Shown: piece after piece, positions 16,596 through 23,768 of the stretch | Layout: the number at the start of each line of letters is the position of its first letter | How positions within the stretch are numbered: the first letter of the stretch is position 1 | NCBI RefSeq assembly: GCF_001909055.1 | Contig: NZ_LVWI01000114.1 | Location: forward strand, 62,001 to 126,000 | From: Paenibacillus helianthi | GTDB lineage: Bacteria; Bacillota; Bacilli; Paenibacillales; Paenibacillaceae | DNA length: 64,000 nt | Direction of reading: 5' to 3' | Notes under the pieces: generated by a model | What the model saw: only the letters and a program-made list of their open reading frames with translations | Told to the model about the DNA's origin: nothing | Database searches by the model: none | Program-made: the position numbers and the translations under genes

Positions 16596-17315
16596 TTAGA
16601 TTAGGGTGTGGCCGCCTTCCACATGAAGCACTGTGCCTGTAACGAAGCCGTTACGTATCAGATAGAGCACGCCTTCGGCAACATCCGAGGCTGTGCCTAC
16701 GCGCTGCACAGGCAGCTTGGCTGCGATGCTGCTGTAAAAAGCACTGCGGGCCTCTTCCGCCATGCCTGCGCGGGAAGGGGTATCGATGATGCCCGGCGAG
16801 ACGGTGTTCACCCGCAGCGGGGCCAGCTCCAGCGCAAGGGTCTGCCCCAGATTGGCTACGGCTGCATTCACTGCGCCGAGCACGGAGGACCCGGCCATGG
16901 CTTTGAAGGCAACGACGCCGGAGAACAGAGTAATGGAGCCATGGGGGTTCAGGTTCGGCGCACCGTATTTGGCGGCATAGTATTGGCCCCAGAACTTATT
17001 GTCCATCAGCTGGCGTGAAGCACTGGTGGCTGTAGTGAGGAACGGGCCCCCTTTGGTTTCGGCTGCGGTGACCACCAGATGGTCAAAGGTCCCCAGCTCT
17101 GCGAATAAGGACCGTACCTGTTCCTCGTCCGTAACATCCAGCGTATACGTAATTGCTTTTGCGTCAGGTCCAAGTGCTGCTTTGGCCTGCTCCAGCTTCT
17201 CTGCGGAGCGGCTGGCCAGAACCACCTCCGCACCTTCTGCAGCAGCAAGCTTTGCGGTTGCCAGACCGATTCCTGAGCTGCCTCCGATAATAACTATTTT
17301 CTGTCCTGTTAACAT
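16596..17315 (-). CDS. SDR family protein lacking the catalytic Tyr/Lys
   Basis: A 239-residue classical short-chain dehydrogenase fold. The cofactor motif is GGSSGIGLAT (residues 11-20), LDVT near 60 binds the adenine, Asn 106 and Ser 132 are retained, and the C-terminal VSPGIIDTP and VLHVEGG segments are normal. The active-site YxxxK, however, aligns with L146-G-A-V-N150, so the general acid Tyr and the Lys are both replaced. It may be a nucleotide-binding or non-redox family member. An HxlR-family gene lies upstream on the same strand with a matching operator-like inverted repeat before this gene, suggesting control by that regulator. Confidence 0.85.
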   Translation of the reverse strand: MLTGQKIVIIGGSSGIGLATAKLAAAEGAEVVLASRSAEKLEQAKAALGPDAKAITYTLDVTDEEQVRSLFAELGTFDHLVVTAAETKGGPFLTTATSASRQLMDNKFWGQYYAAKYGAPNLNPHGSITLFSGVVAFKAMAGSSVLGAVNAAVANLGQTLALELAPLRVNTVSPGIIDTPSRAGMAEEARSAFYSSIAAKLPVQRVGTASDVAEGVLYLIRNGFVTGTVLHVEGGHTLI

Positions 17316-17367
17316 AATGGTTCCTCCTCTAAATTGAAACTGCCTTGTGAGGAGAGTATATTCCTTA

Positions 17368-17386
17368 TACTTCCTTTAGGGAAGTA
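17368..17386. promoter_or_regulatory. Inverted repeat, putative HxlR-type operator
   Basis: TACTTCC-TTTAG-GGAAGTA, 7-bp arms, about 50 bases upstream of the SDR start. It shares TCCTTT and GGGAAGT with the element upstream of the neighbouring HxlR gene (17864-17883). Confidence 0.5.
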
Positions 17387-17475
17387 GTTACATTCTGTAC
17401 ATACAGTTACCGTAAAGATAGTATTGTGCTGATGCTGAGCTGCCGGGGGTAAACTTTTTTTGGGAAAACGTCTGC

Positions 17476-17814
17476 TTAGAGGGCAAGACCGTATCTTTTC
17501 AGCTCAATAAAAATGCCTTCCAGCTGTTCGCCCTTCTTCGTCAGGGTATATTCTACGCGAGGGGGCACCTCGGGATATACGGTGCGCATAAGAATGCCGT
17601 GGTTCTCCAGCTCACGCAGCCGCAGCGCTAATGTCTTCGGGCTGATTCCTTCCAGAGAACGCAGCAGATCACTGAAGCGCATGGTGCCGCCAATCAGCAG
17701 ATCGCGAATAATCAGGAATGTCCATTTGGTTCCGATGACATCCAGCGTTTTGGCGATGGGACAAGGCTCGCCGGGGGTTCCTTTGGTCAGAATGACCGGC
17801 TCGGTGAAGTCCAT
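17476..17814 (-). CDS. HxlR family regulator
   Basis: A 112-residue winged helix from the ATG at 17814, which has AGGAGG nine bases upstream (an in-frame ATG at 17856 has no such site). The core matches HxlR/YodB: CPIAKTLDVIGTKWTFLIIRDLL, then MRFSDLLRSLEGISPKTLALRLRELENHGI and the VPPRVEYTLTKKG wing. A single N-terminal Cys (residue 18) sits where YodB and HypR have their redox-sensing cysteine, so thiol sensing is possible. It probably controls itself and the SDR gene downstream. Confidence 0.88.
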   Translation of the reverse strand: MDFTEPVILTKGTPGEPCPIAKTLDVIGTKWTFLIIRDLLIGGTMRFSDLLRSLEGISPKTLALRLRELENHGILMRTVYPEVPPRVEYTLTKKGEQLEGIFIELKRYGLAL

Positions 17815-17858
17815 TTCAGTCAACCTCCTGTGGTGATCACGATTTATGTTAATCATAC

Positions 17859-17883
17859 CACAATAGTATCCTTTGGGAAGTTA
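17859..17883. promoter_or_regulatory. HxlR-type element upstream of HxlR gene
   Basis: CACAATAGTATCCTT (17859-17873) continues into TGGGAAGTTA. The 15-mer is identical to 53456-53470 upstream of hxlA, and the right part matches the inverted repeat before the SDR gene. Confidence 0.5.
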
Positions 17884-17992
17884 AGACGTTCATAGGCTTT
17901 TACTATTAAGCATATTGCTTCCATGTCTTAGACGGCATCCGCCGGGGAGGGGTATAGTAAGAGTAACTTTTTTAGCAGAGGAGTCCTCGCAA

Positions 17993-18922
17993 TTGATTCA
18001 ACAGGTGTTGTCCACTCTGGTCGAGGTGATTGTCCCGTTATCCATCCCGGTCGTATCGGGTGCGCTGCTTGGACGGTTCAAGAACCTGGATACCAAGCCG
18101 CTGTTAATGCTGTATCTGTATTTCCTGAGTCCCGCAATTATTCTGGATACGCTCGCTACAGCCAAGATTTCTTTCGATGATGTATACAAAACGCTTGCCT
18201 TCTCGCTGCTAAATCTGCTGGTGCTGTGGGCGCTGGCCCGTCTGATTGGCAGAGTCCTGAAGCTGGCTGCGCCGGAGGCAGCCGGCCTGACCCTGATCTC
18301 CACCTTCACGAACAGTGTCAATTATGGCCTGCCGCTGGTGCTGCTGGCCTTTGGTCAGCTGGGGCTCGACAAGGCTTCGGTCTATGTCATTGCCCAGATG
18401 GTGATTGTGAACACGATTGGGGTGTATTTTGCGGCAAGATCACAGTTTTCTATCGGCAGTGCCGTCCGTTCGGTATTCTCCCTGCCGGCGATCTACGCGG
18501 CGATGCTGGCTCTGCTGCTGCGGGCACTCGGTCTGCATATGCCGCATGAGATTGCTTCGGGGGTGTCGATGGTAGCCGGAGCGTATTCCCCGGTGGTGCT
18601 GGCCATACTGGGGGCCCAGATGGTCCGGGTACAAACTGCGGATGTTGTACGCAATGTACGGCTGGCGTTCTGGACAGGGTTGTCGGTCCGTCTGCTGCTG
18701 GCCCCGCTGACCGCCGCGCTGCTGCTGTACCTGTTGAACATTTCGGGAACGCTGTTCGCTGTGCTGCTCATTCTCGCCTCCATGCCGGTTGCGGTCAACT
18801 CCGTGGTGCTGGCCGAACGCTTCGGCAGCTCGCCTGCGCTGGTATCGCGCTGCATTCTCTGGACCACACTGGCGTCCTTTCTCGTGCTCCCGATCTTAAT
18901 CTCTATCGTTGGCAATGCGTAA
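17993..18922 (+). CDS. AEC family transporter (auxin efflux carrier type)
   Basis: A 309-residue membrane protein with about ten hydrophobic segments, starting MIQQVLSTLVEVIVPLSIPV. FTNSVNYGLPLVLLAFG is the typical AEC N-terminal signature, and the last segments include ASMPVAVNSVVLAERFG. AEC proteins move organic anions such as malate or auxin-like acids; the substrate here is unknown. The TTG start has GAGGAG nine bases upstream. It diverges from the HxlR gene. A 17-bp perfect hairpin follows. Confidence 0.85.
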   Translation: MIQQVLSTLVEVIVPLSIPVVSGALLGRFKNLDTKPLLMLYLYFLSPAIILDTLATAKISFDDVYKTLAFSLLNLLVLWALARLIGRVLKLAAPEAAGLTLISTFTNSVNYGLPLVLLAFGQLGLDKASVYVIAQMVIVNTIGVYFAARSQFSIGSAVRSVFSLPAIYAAMLALLLRALGLHMPHEIASGVSMVAGAYSPVVLAILGAQMVRVQTADVVRNVRLAFWTGLSVRLLLAPLTAALLLYLLNISGTLFAVLLILASMPVAVNSVVLAERFGSSPALVSRCILWTTLASFLVLPILISIVGNA

Positions 18923-18973
18923 TTCCCTTCTTGAGGTTCTGGGGATGCCGCCAAGCACCATGGCCGGAAACCG

Positions 18974-19013
18974 CACCAAGCCCTCCTTTCAGGTGAGAAA
19001 GGAGGGCTTGGTG
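18974..19013. terminator. Long perfect hairpin between convergent genes
   Basis: CACCAAGCCCTCCTTTC/GAAAGGAGGGCTTGGTG, a 17-bp perfect stem with a 6-base loop, between the AEC and aldo/keto reductase genes. There is no T-tail, so it may work by stem stability alone. Confidence 0.65.
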
Positions 19014-19031
19014 AATCGGACGGGTCCCGAA

Positions 19032-19874
19032 TTAAAAGTCGAAATGGTCTGGATCGGGACCCACCCGTTGATCCTGGTTAAGCTGGTCGATCCGGTCCAT
19101 GTCTCCAGTGCTCAATTCGAAATCGAACACGGAAGCATTCTCGGTTATCCGGTGCGCCTTGGTAGATTTCGGAATGGTAACAATGCCGTGCTGCAGATCC
19201 CAGCGCAGAATCACCTGGGCTACAGACTTGCCGTGAGCCGCGGCGATCTCCGCGAGTACAGGCTGATCCAGCAATTGCCCCTGCATCAGGGGTGACCAGG
19301 CTTCAATCTGGATGCCCTGCTCCTTGCAGAAGCGGCGCAGCGCCTGCTGGGACAAGTAGGGATGCAGTTCCACCTGGTTGACCATCGGCTTAATCTCCGC
19401 ATCCTTGAGAATATCCTCCAGATGATGAATCTGGAAGTTGCTGACCCCTATAGCTTTGACCCGTCCTGTCTTGTATAAGGTTTCGAGCGCTCTCCAGGCC
19501 TCCTTGTATTTGTCCTTCACCGGCCAATGAATCAAATACAGATCGAGGTAATCCAGCCCCAGCTTCTCCAGACTGGCCTCATAGGCGGCAAGCGTGGCCT
19601 CATACCCGAGATCGGCGTTCCACACCTTGGAAGTGATGAACAGGTCTTCGCGGACCAGCTTATTCTCAGCCAGAGCCTCCGCGATAGCCTGACCCACGCC
19701 CCGCTCATTCTGATAGACGGCAGCGGTATCCACGCTCCGATAGCCGTGGGCAATGGCTGATTTCACTGCCTGAACCAGTTCTGCCCCTTCCTCCACTTGA
19801 AAAACTCCCAGCCCGAGCCAGGGCATATTCACTCCGCTGTGCAAGCGGATCGTATCCTGTAAATGCTGTGCCAT
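19032..19874 (-). CDS. Aldo/keto reductase
   Basis: A 280-residue (beta/alpha)8 NADPH-dependent reductase close to Bacillus YvgN/YtbE. The catalytic tetrad is visible: Asp and Tyr in VDTAAVYQNE, Lys in ITSKVW, His in LIHWPV. GVSNFQIHHLEDIL and IPKSTKAHRITEN bind the cofactor. Such enzymes reduce methylglyoxal and other aldehydes. AGGAGG precedes the ATG. It follows the MFS gene on the same strand after a 133-base gap holding a small tandem repeat, so co-transcription is possible. Confidence 0.92.
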   Translation of the reverse strand: MAQHLQDTIRLHSGVNMPWLGLGVFQVEEGAELVQAVKSAIAHGYRSVDTAAVYQNERGVGQAIAEALAENKLVREDLFITSKVWNADLGYEATLAAYEASLEKLGLDYLDLYLIHWPVKDKYKEAWRALETLYKTGRVKAIGVSNFQIHHLEDILKDAEIKPMVNQVELHPYLSQQALRRFCKEQGIQIEAWSPLMQGQLLDQPVLAEIAAAHGKSVAQVILRWDLQHGIVTIPKSTKAHRITENASVFDFELSTGDMDRIDQLNQDQRVGPDPDHFDF

Positions 19875-19965
19875 AATGAAAAAACCTCCTGAATGGATAT
19901 AGTATGAGTACGGATGATCTTTCTACTCTACGGTGAGCTGATTGGCTGTAAGCCGAATTAAGGTG

Positions 19966-19989
19966 AGTGGCAGTGGCAGTGGCAGTGGC
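19966..19989. repeat. Hexanucleotide tandem repeat (AGTGGC)x4
   Basis: Four exact AGTGGC units followed by AGTCAGG in the gap between the MFS and aldo/keto reductase genes. Too short to infer a role, though its copy number could vary. Confidence 0.8.
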
Positions 19990-20007
19990 AGTCAGGTACT
20001 TAGGCAA

Positions 20008-21213
20008 TCATGCTGCCTTGTTCAGAAGCTTATGCTCATCCCTGCTCTCCAGAGCACGGCTCCAAGCGGTAAGAATGACTGCGCCGAATACCATGAGGGA
20101 CCCGACCCATGCGGTATGAATCAGTCCGATATGATCTGTGACGAGGCCTCCAAGATAGGCCCCAATGGCGATGCCAGCATTGAAGGCGGCAATATTAACG
20201 GCAGAAGCAACATCCCGGGCGCTTGGGGCATACCGGTCGGCCAGCATCACCACAAAGACCTGCAGCCCGGGCACATTCATGAAGGCGAGCAGTCCCATGA
20301 AGAAAATAGTGATGAGGGCAGCAGCCTTAAAAGGAGCAGTAAAGGTAAGCACCAGCAGAACCACTGCCTGAAAGGCAAACATATAGAACAAAGCGTTCAT
20401 CGGCTTGCGGTTGGCCGCTTTCCCTCCTATGATATTGCCGATGGCAATGGCTATACCGTAGACAAGGAGAATGACGGCAACCGTCTGTTCCTGAAAGCCG
20501 CTGATCTCATGCAGCAGAGGGGATAGATAGGTGAAGACGACGAAGGTGCCGCCGTAACCAAGAGCTGTGATGGCAAAAGCCAGCAGCAGCCGTCCGTTCG
20601 TCACCAGCTTCACCTGGTCCCGCAGCGGGGTTCGCGTGCCCCTGCGCAGTCCGGAAGGAATAAGAATCAGGTTGGCGATCAGCGCGACAATGCCAACTGC
20701 GGCAATGGCGATAAAGGCGGCCCGCCAGCCGAGCTGCTGCCCGAGGAATGTGCCCAGCGGCACTCCGGTTACGGTCGCTACCGTAAGCCCGGTGAACATG
20801 ATGGAGATGGCGCTTGCCCTGCGGTCCTCGGTCACCAGATCGGCAGCGATCGTAGAGGCGATGGACATGAACAGGCCGTGCGACAGCGCGGATATGACCC
20901 GGGCTACCAGCAGGACGGTAATACCGCCTGCAGTGGCCGCCAAACTGTTGCCGGCAATGAAGAGCAGCATCAGCGCCAGCAGCAGGGTTTTGCGGGAGAC
21001 GGCTGTGGTCAGTGAGGTCAGCACCGGCGCACCGAAGGTAACGCCCAGCGCGTACAGTGTTACGGTTAATCCGGCTGTCGTCACGGATATATGCAGGTCA
21101 TCAGCGATGAGGGGCAGCAGCCCGACACTGATAAACTCGGTTGTTCCAATTGCGAATGCACTAATGGCTAGAGCCAGCAGTGCGAGCGTACTTCTTTTTC
21201 GATCCAGGGACAT
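20008..21213 (-). CDS. MFS transporter, DHA1 (AraJ/YdhL-like)
   Basis: A 401-residue, 12-helix major facilitator. The DHA1 marks are FAIGTTEFISVGLLPLIADDL in helix 1, ARVISALSHGLFMSIASTIA, and RASAISIMFTGLTVATVTGVP followed by LGTFLGQQLGWR. Relatives export arabinose-like sugars, purines or drugs. The ATG at 21213 with AGGAG eight bases upstream is preferred over the in-frame ATG at 21240. It diverges from an HxlR-family regulator across a region with repeated GTAC-N5-AGTAA elements and is probably under its control. Confidence 0.9.
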   Translation of the reverse strand: MSLDRKRSTLALLALAISAFAIGTTEFISVGLLPLIADDLHISVTTAGLTVTLYALGVTFGAPVLTSLTTAVSRKTLLLALMLLFIAGNSLAATAGGITVLLVARVISALSHGLFMSIASTIAADLVTEDRRASAISIMFTGLTVATVTGVPLGTFLGQQLGWRAAFIAIAAVGIVALIANLILIPSGLRRGTRTPLRDQVKLVTNGRLLLAFAITALGYGGTFVVFTYLSPLLHEISGFQEQTVAVILLVYGIAIAIGNIIGGKAANRKPMNALFYMFAFQAVVLLVLTFTAPFKAAALITIFFMGLLAFMNVPGLQVFVVMLADRYAPSARDVASAVNIAAFNAGIAIGAYLGGLVTDHIGLIHTAWVGSLMVFGAVILTAWSRALESRDEHKLLNKAA

Positions 21214-21283
21214 GATATTCACTCCTACTATGGTAATCACCGGCCGGTAAGTGTTATTATGAATTATTATAGCGATTAAGGGT

Positions 21284-21321
21284 AGTACGTACTTTTAAGT
21301 AATATAGGTACCAAAAAGTAA
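21284..21321. promoter_or_regulatory. Putative HxlR operator region
   Basis: A perfect palindrome AGTACGTACT (21284-21293) overlaps two direct copies of GTAC-N5-AGTAA (21289-21302 and 21308-21321) with a 19-bp period, between the divergent MFS and HxlR genes. Confidence 0.5.
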
Positions 21322-21412
21322 CTATAGACCAAACTTAGGGAATGCTTCCGAAGCCAGGTTGTACGAAGCTGTTCAGTGAAGGAATGCTAACAAACTTTCA
21401 GGAGGGCTGATC

Positions 21413-21805
21413 ATGGCCAAAAAATATAATATATCGGTTGAAGCTACACTCGAGGTGATCGGAGGGAAGTGGAAATGTGTTATCCTCTGCCATCTGACGC
21501 ATGGTACAATGCGGACCAGCGATTTGAAGCGTCATATGCCGAACATTACACAGAAAATGCTGACCCAGCAGCTTAGAGAACTGGAGCAGGACGGCATAGT
21601 GAACCGCATCAGCTACAATCAGGTGCCGCCGAAGGTGGAGTATGAGCTGAGCGATTACGGGCGCACGCTTAGCTCCATTCTTGATTCCTTATGCGCCTGG
21701 GGAGAGCAGCACATCGTCAAGGAGTATGGGGATAAATTCACTGTGCTGGAGGACAATGTACTGAACCATAAGAAGACAGAAGCTCACACAGCTGTTATGG
21801 AGTAA
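21413..21805 (+). CDS. HxlR family regulator
   Basis: A 130-residue winged-helix protein beginning directly with the core: VEATLEVIGGKWKCVILCHL, MRTSDLKRHMPNITQKMLTQQLRELEQDGI and VPPKVEYELSDYG. There is no cysteine ahead of the first helix, unlike the redox-sensing YodB group, though two cysteines (near 22 and 26) lie in the DNA-binding helix region. CAGGAGG precedes the ATG. Divergent from the MFS gene, which it probably regulates. Confidence 0.9.
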   Translation: MAKKYNISVEATLEVIGGKWKCVILCHLTHGTMRTSDLKRHMPNITQKMLTQQLRELEQDGIVNRISYNQVPPKVEYELSDYGRTLSSILDSLCAWGEQHIVKEYGDKFTVLEDNVLNHKKTEAHTAVME

Positions 21806-21816
21806 AAGAAAACCCT

Positions 21817-21857
21817 ACACGCGGGCCGCCTGCAGATTCAGCAGGCGGCCCGCGTGT
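21817..21857 (+). terminator. GC-rich hairpin terminator
   Basis: CACGCGGGCCGCCTGC pairs perfectly with GCAGGCGGCCCGCGTG (16 bp) just after the HxlR gene. No T-run follows. Confidence 0.7.
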
Positions 21858-21967
21858 GCTGTTTGCAGCAAAGTAAAAGGACCGGCTGCAACCTTTTAGC
21901 AGATGATCCGTCTGGAAGGATGAAGAGGACAATTAAGGCTTGTAAATCCAACTAAGAGGTGACCCGA

Positions 21968-22648
21968 ATGAAGAAAAATACATTGAAGCAAATCACATTA
22001 TCGGCAGCAGCCGTACTCACTTTGACTTTTGCCGGACAGAGCTTCGCCGCAGCCGCGACGTTCCAGGATCTCTCCAGCACACCGGTCAAGGATAAGATCG
22101 CCGAATTGCAGCAGCGAGGCGTGATCCACGGCGTAAGCGATACGCAATTCATGCCGAATGCGACAATTACAGCCGCCCAGGGAATTCAAATGTTCGTTAA
22201 CGCTTTTGGTTTGAATATAGACCTGCTCAATTTCGTGAAGGCGCCGCAGGCTACCGACTATTTCGCTAATGCCCACAACGATGCCTGGTATGCAAATGCA
22301 CTTATTATTGCAGCTAACAACGATATTGGTTTATCTCCTGATCTTAACCCTGCGAAGAACTGGACCCGTGAGGAGTTCACCCATCAGCTGATTCTGACGA
22401 TCGAGAAGCACAGTAATCTGCCGATGATCAAAATCATGCCGGTAGACATTGCAGACCAGGCAGAATTCACCAACGGTTTTGACGGCTCCATTCAACGCGC
22501 GCTGGCGCTGAAGATTTCCAGTCTGGACGGTACCGGCAAATTCCATCCTTCTGCCGGCATTACCCGCGCCGAAGCTGCGGAGATGATCTATAACGCTTTG
22601 AAATATATTGATGCTCATCCGGCCCCGGCCGGTGGCCTCCCGGAGTAA
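21968..22648 (+). CDS. Secreted S-layer homology (SLH) domain protein
   Basis: A 226-residue exported protein. The signal peptide is MKKNTLKQITLSAAAVLTLT ending FAGQSFAAA. Two or three SLH-like modules follow: FQDLSSTPVKDKIAELQQRG with VSDTQFMPNATITAAQGIQM, a middle module around NDAWYANALIIAANNDIGL, and a last KFHPSAGITRAEAAEMIYNAL. SLH domains bind pyruvylated secondary wall polymers, so the protein should be held at the cell wall. No enzymatic domain is present. The ATG at 21968 has AAGAGGTG upstream and is chosen over the GTG at 21959. Confidence 0.85.
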   Translation: MKKNTLKQITLSAAAVLTLTFAGQSFAAAATFQDLSSTPVKDKIAELQQRGVIHGVSDTQFMPNATITAAQGIQMFVNAFGLNIDLLNFVKAPQATDYFANAHNDAWYANALIIAANNDIGLSPDLNPAKNWTREEFTHQLILTIEKHSNLPMIKIMPVDIADQAEFTNGFDGSIQRALALKISSLDGTGKFHPSAGITRAEAAEMIYNALKYIDAHPAPAGGLPE

Positions 22649-22672
22649 GGCGGTTCCCGCCTGTCAGTACGG

Positions 22673-22724
22673 CAGCAGCAAAACCGCAAGCCCCATGATA
22701 GGGAGCTTGCGGTTTTTGCTGCTG
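22673..22724 (+). terminator. Intrinsic terminator
   Basis: CAGCAGCAAAACCGCAAGC pairs with GCTTGCGGTTTTTGCTGCTG around a 13-base loop, after the SLH gene. Confidence 0.9.
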
Positions 22725-22844
22725 AGTACAGGTAGCTGCCGCAGAATATACAGCGATGATAGGGCAGAGCATCCCCGATATTTGAACAAAAATGAAACTC
22801 CTATGAAAGACCGGGAATATTCATGAAAATACTTGAAATTCCAC

Positions 22845-22874
22845 TTGTCCGGAACGTAGTAGAGCGTGTAAGAT
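22845..22874 (+). promoter_or_regulatory. Likely SigA promoter for xpt-pbuX
   Basis: TTGTCC, an 18-bp spacer and TAAGAT, placed about 30 bases upstream of the guanine aptamer so that the transcript would begin just before it. Confidence 0.5.
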
Positions 22875-22902
22875 ATACAAAGGTTTTAAAAAAATATGAA
22901 CA

Positions 22903-22973
22903 ACTCATATAATCTTGGGAATAGGGCCCATAAGTTTCTACCGGATAACCACTGCAATTATCCGACTATGAGT
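22903..22973 (+). ncRNA. Purine riboswitch, guanine type
   Basis: P1 is ACTCATA/TATGAGT. The conserved core elements are TAATC, AAGTTTCTACC and CCGACTATG. P3 is CGGATAA/TTATCCG. A GG in loop 2 and a CC in loop 3 could form the kissing pairs. The specificity nucleotide in GACTAT is C, which in this class means guanine/hypoxanthine rather than adenine. It lies upstream of xpt-pbuX, the classical target in Bacillus. Confidence 0.95.
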
Positions 22974-22982
22974 GATATAGCG

Positions 22983-23083
22983 CATCTAGGGTTCCGTTTT
23001 TTTGTGCCATAGCATAAAAGAAGCTGGTCCAAGCGATGCGGACACATGTATGTGTTACACCACCAAGGGACAAAAACCCAGAA
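22983..23083 (+). ncRNA. ykkC-class riboswitch, probably PRPP-sensing subtype
   Basis: The region carries ykkC-family hallmarks in order: TCTAGGGTTCCG (22985-22996), GCTGGTCC-AAGCGATGCGGACACA (23023 on), TTACACCACC, and GGGACAAAAACCC (23067-23079). It begins about 10 bases after the guanine aptamer ends and precedes a single terminator. The AAGCGA after GGTCC, where guanidine-I members as I recall have GAGAG, suggests subtype 2. The neighbouring guanine aptamer and the PRPP-consuming enzyme downstream favour subtype 2b (PRPP) over ppGpp (inference). Tandem guanine-PRPP riboswitches are known. Confidence 0.82.
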
Positions 23084-23131
23084 GGACAGATTCACTTGAG
23101 AGAAGCGCTCAAGGGGATCTGTCTTTTTTTA
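23084..23131 (+). terminator. Riboswitch expression-platform terminator
   Basis: GGACAGAT-ACTTGAG pairs with CTCAAG-ATCTGTC, followed by seven Ts, 25 bases before the xpt start. Its 5' arm abuts the ykkC-class aptamer, so ligand state can decide between termination and read-through. Confidence 0.92.
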
Positions 23132-23156
23132 TAGACAAGGAGAGGTTGGCTGCAAT

Positions 23157-23768
23157 ATGAAAATACTAGAGGAACGCATTAGACAGGAAGGTCTCATTTT
23201 GTCGGATACGGTGCTTAAGGTAGACTCGTTTCTGAATCATCAGGTGGATACGCAGCTGGTGCTGCAGATTGGCGAGGAGTTCGGGCGGATTTTTGGACAC
23301 CAGCCGGTTACCAAGGTGCTGACCGTTGAAGCCAGCGGCATCCAGTTCGCCATGGCAACAGGAATTGCACTGGGGGTTCCGTTCGTGTATGCCAAGAAAA
23401 AGAAAGCCGTTACCCAGTCTGAGGAGGTCTATTCGGCCCCGGTCCATTCCTTCACAAGGCATGAGGATTACCAGATCAGCATTTCGCAGAAATACCTGGG
23501 TCCCGATGATAAGGTGCTGATTGTTGATGATTTTCTGGCTACAGGTGCGGCGCTTGTGGGGCTGGCGGATATTGTGAACGCATCGGGAGCAGAGCTGCTG
23601 GGTGTGGGCTGTGTGATCGAGAAAAGCTTCCAGGAAGGGCGCAGCCTGCTTGAAGAACGGGGTATTGCTGTTCATTCTTTGGCAAGAATCTCGTCGATGT
23701 CTCCAGGGGAAATCCATTTCATAAATCACCATACAGAAGAAACCATGAAGGAGAGTGCGGGATGTTAA
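23157..23768 (+). CDS. xpt: Xanthine phosphoribosyltransferase
   Basis: A 203-residue type I phosphoribosyltransferase that converts xanthine and PRPP to XMP in purine salvage. The PRPP-binding loop is KVLIVDDFLATGAA (residues about 120-133); the start MKILEERIRQEG and the VLTVEASGIQFA segment match Bacillus Xpt. AAGGAGAGG precedes the ATG. It overlaps pbuX by 7 bases, the usual xpt-pbuX operon, and lies behind the tandem riboswitch leader. Confidence 0.96.
   Translation: MKILEERIRQEGLILSDTVLKVDSFLNHQVDTQLVLQIGEEFGRIFGHQPVTKVLTVEASGIQFAMATGIALGVPFVYAKKKKAVTQSEEVYSAPVHSFTRHEDYQISISQKYLGPDDKVLIVDDFLATGAALVGLADIVNASGAELLGVGCVIEKSFQEGRSLLEERGIAVHSLARISSMSPGEIHFINHHTEETMKESAGC

Noticed and set aside
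19966-19989. AGTGGC tandem repeat as a phase-variation switch
   Set aside because: Only four hexamer units, located in a gap and not within a start region or promoter spacer; hexamers would not shift a frame.
22983-23083. Guanidine-I reading of the ykkC-class aptamer
   Set aside because: Guanidine riboswitches control guanidine exporters or carboxylases; here the target is xpt-pbuX, a guanine aptamer precedes it, and the sequence after GGTCC (AAGCGA) differs from the GAGAG I recall for guanidine-I.
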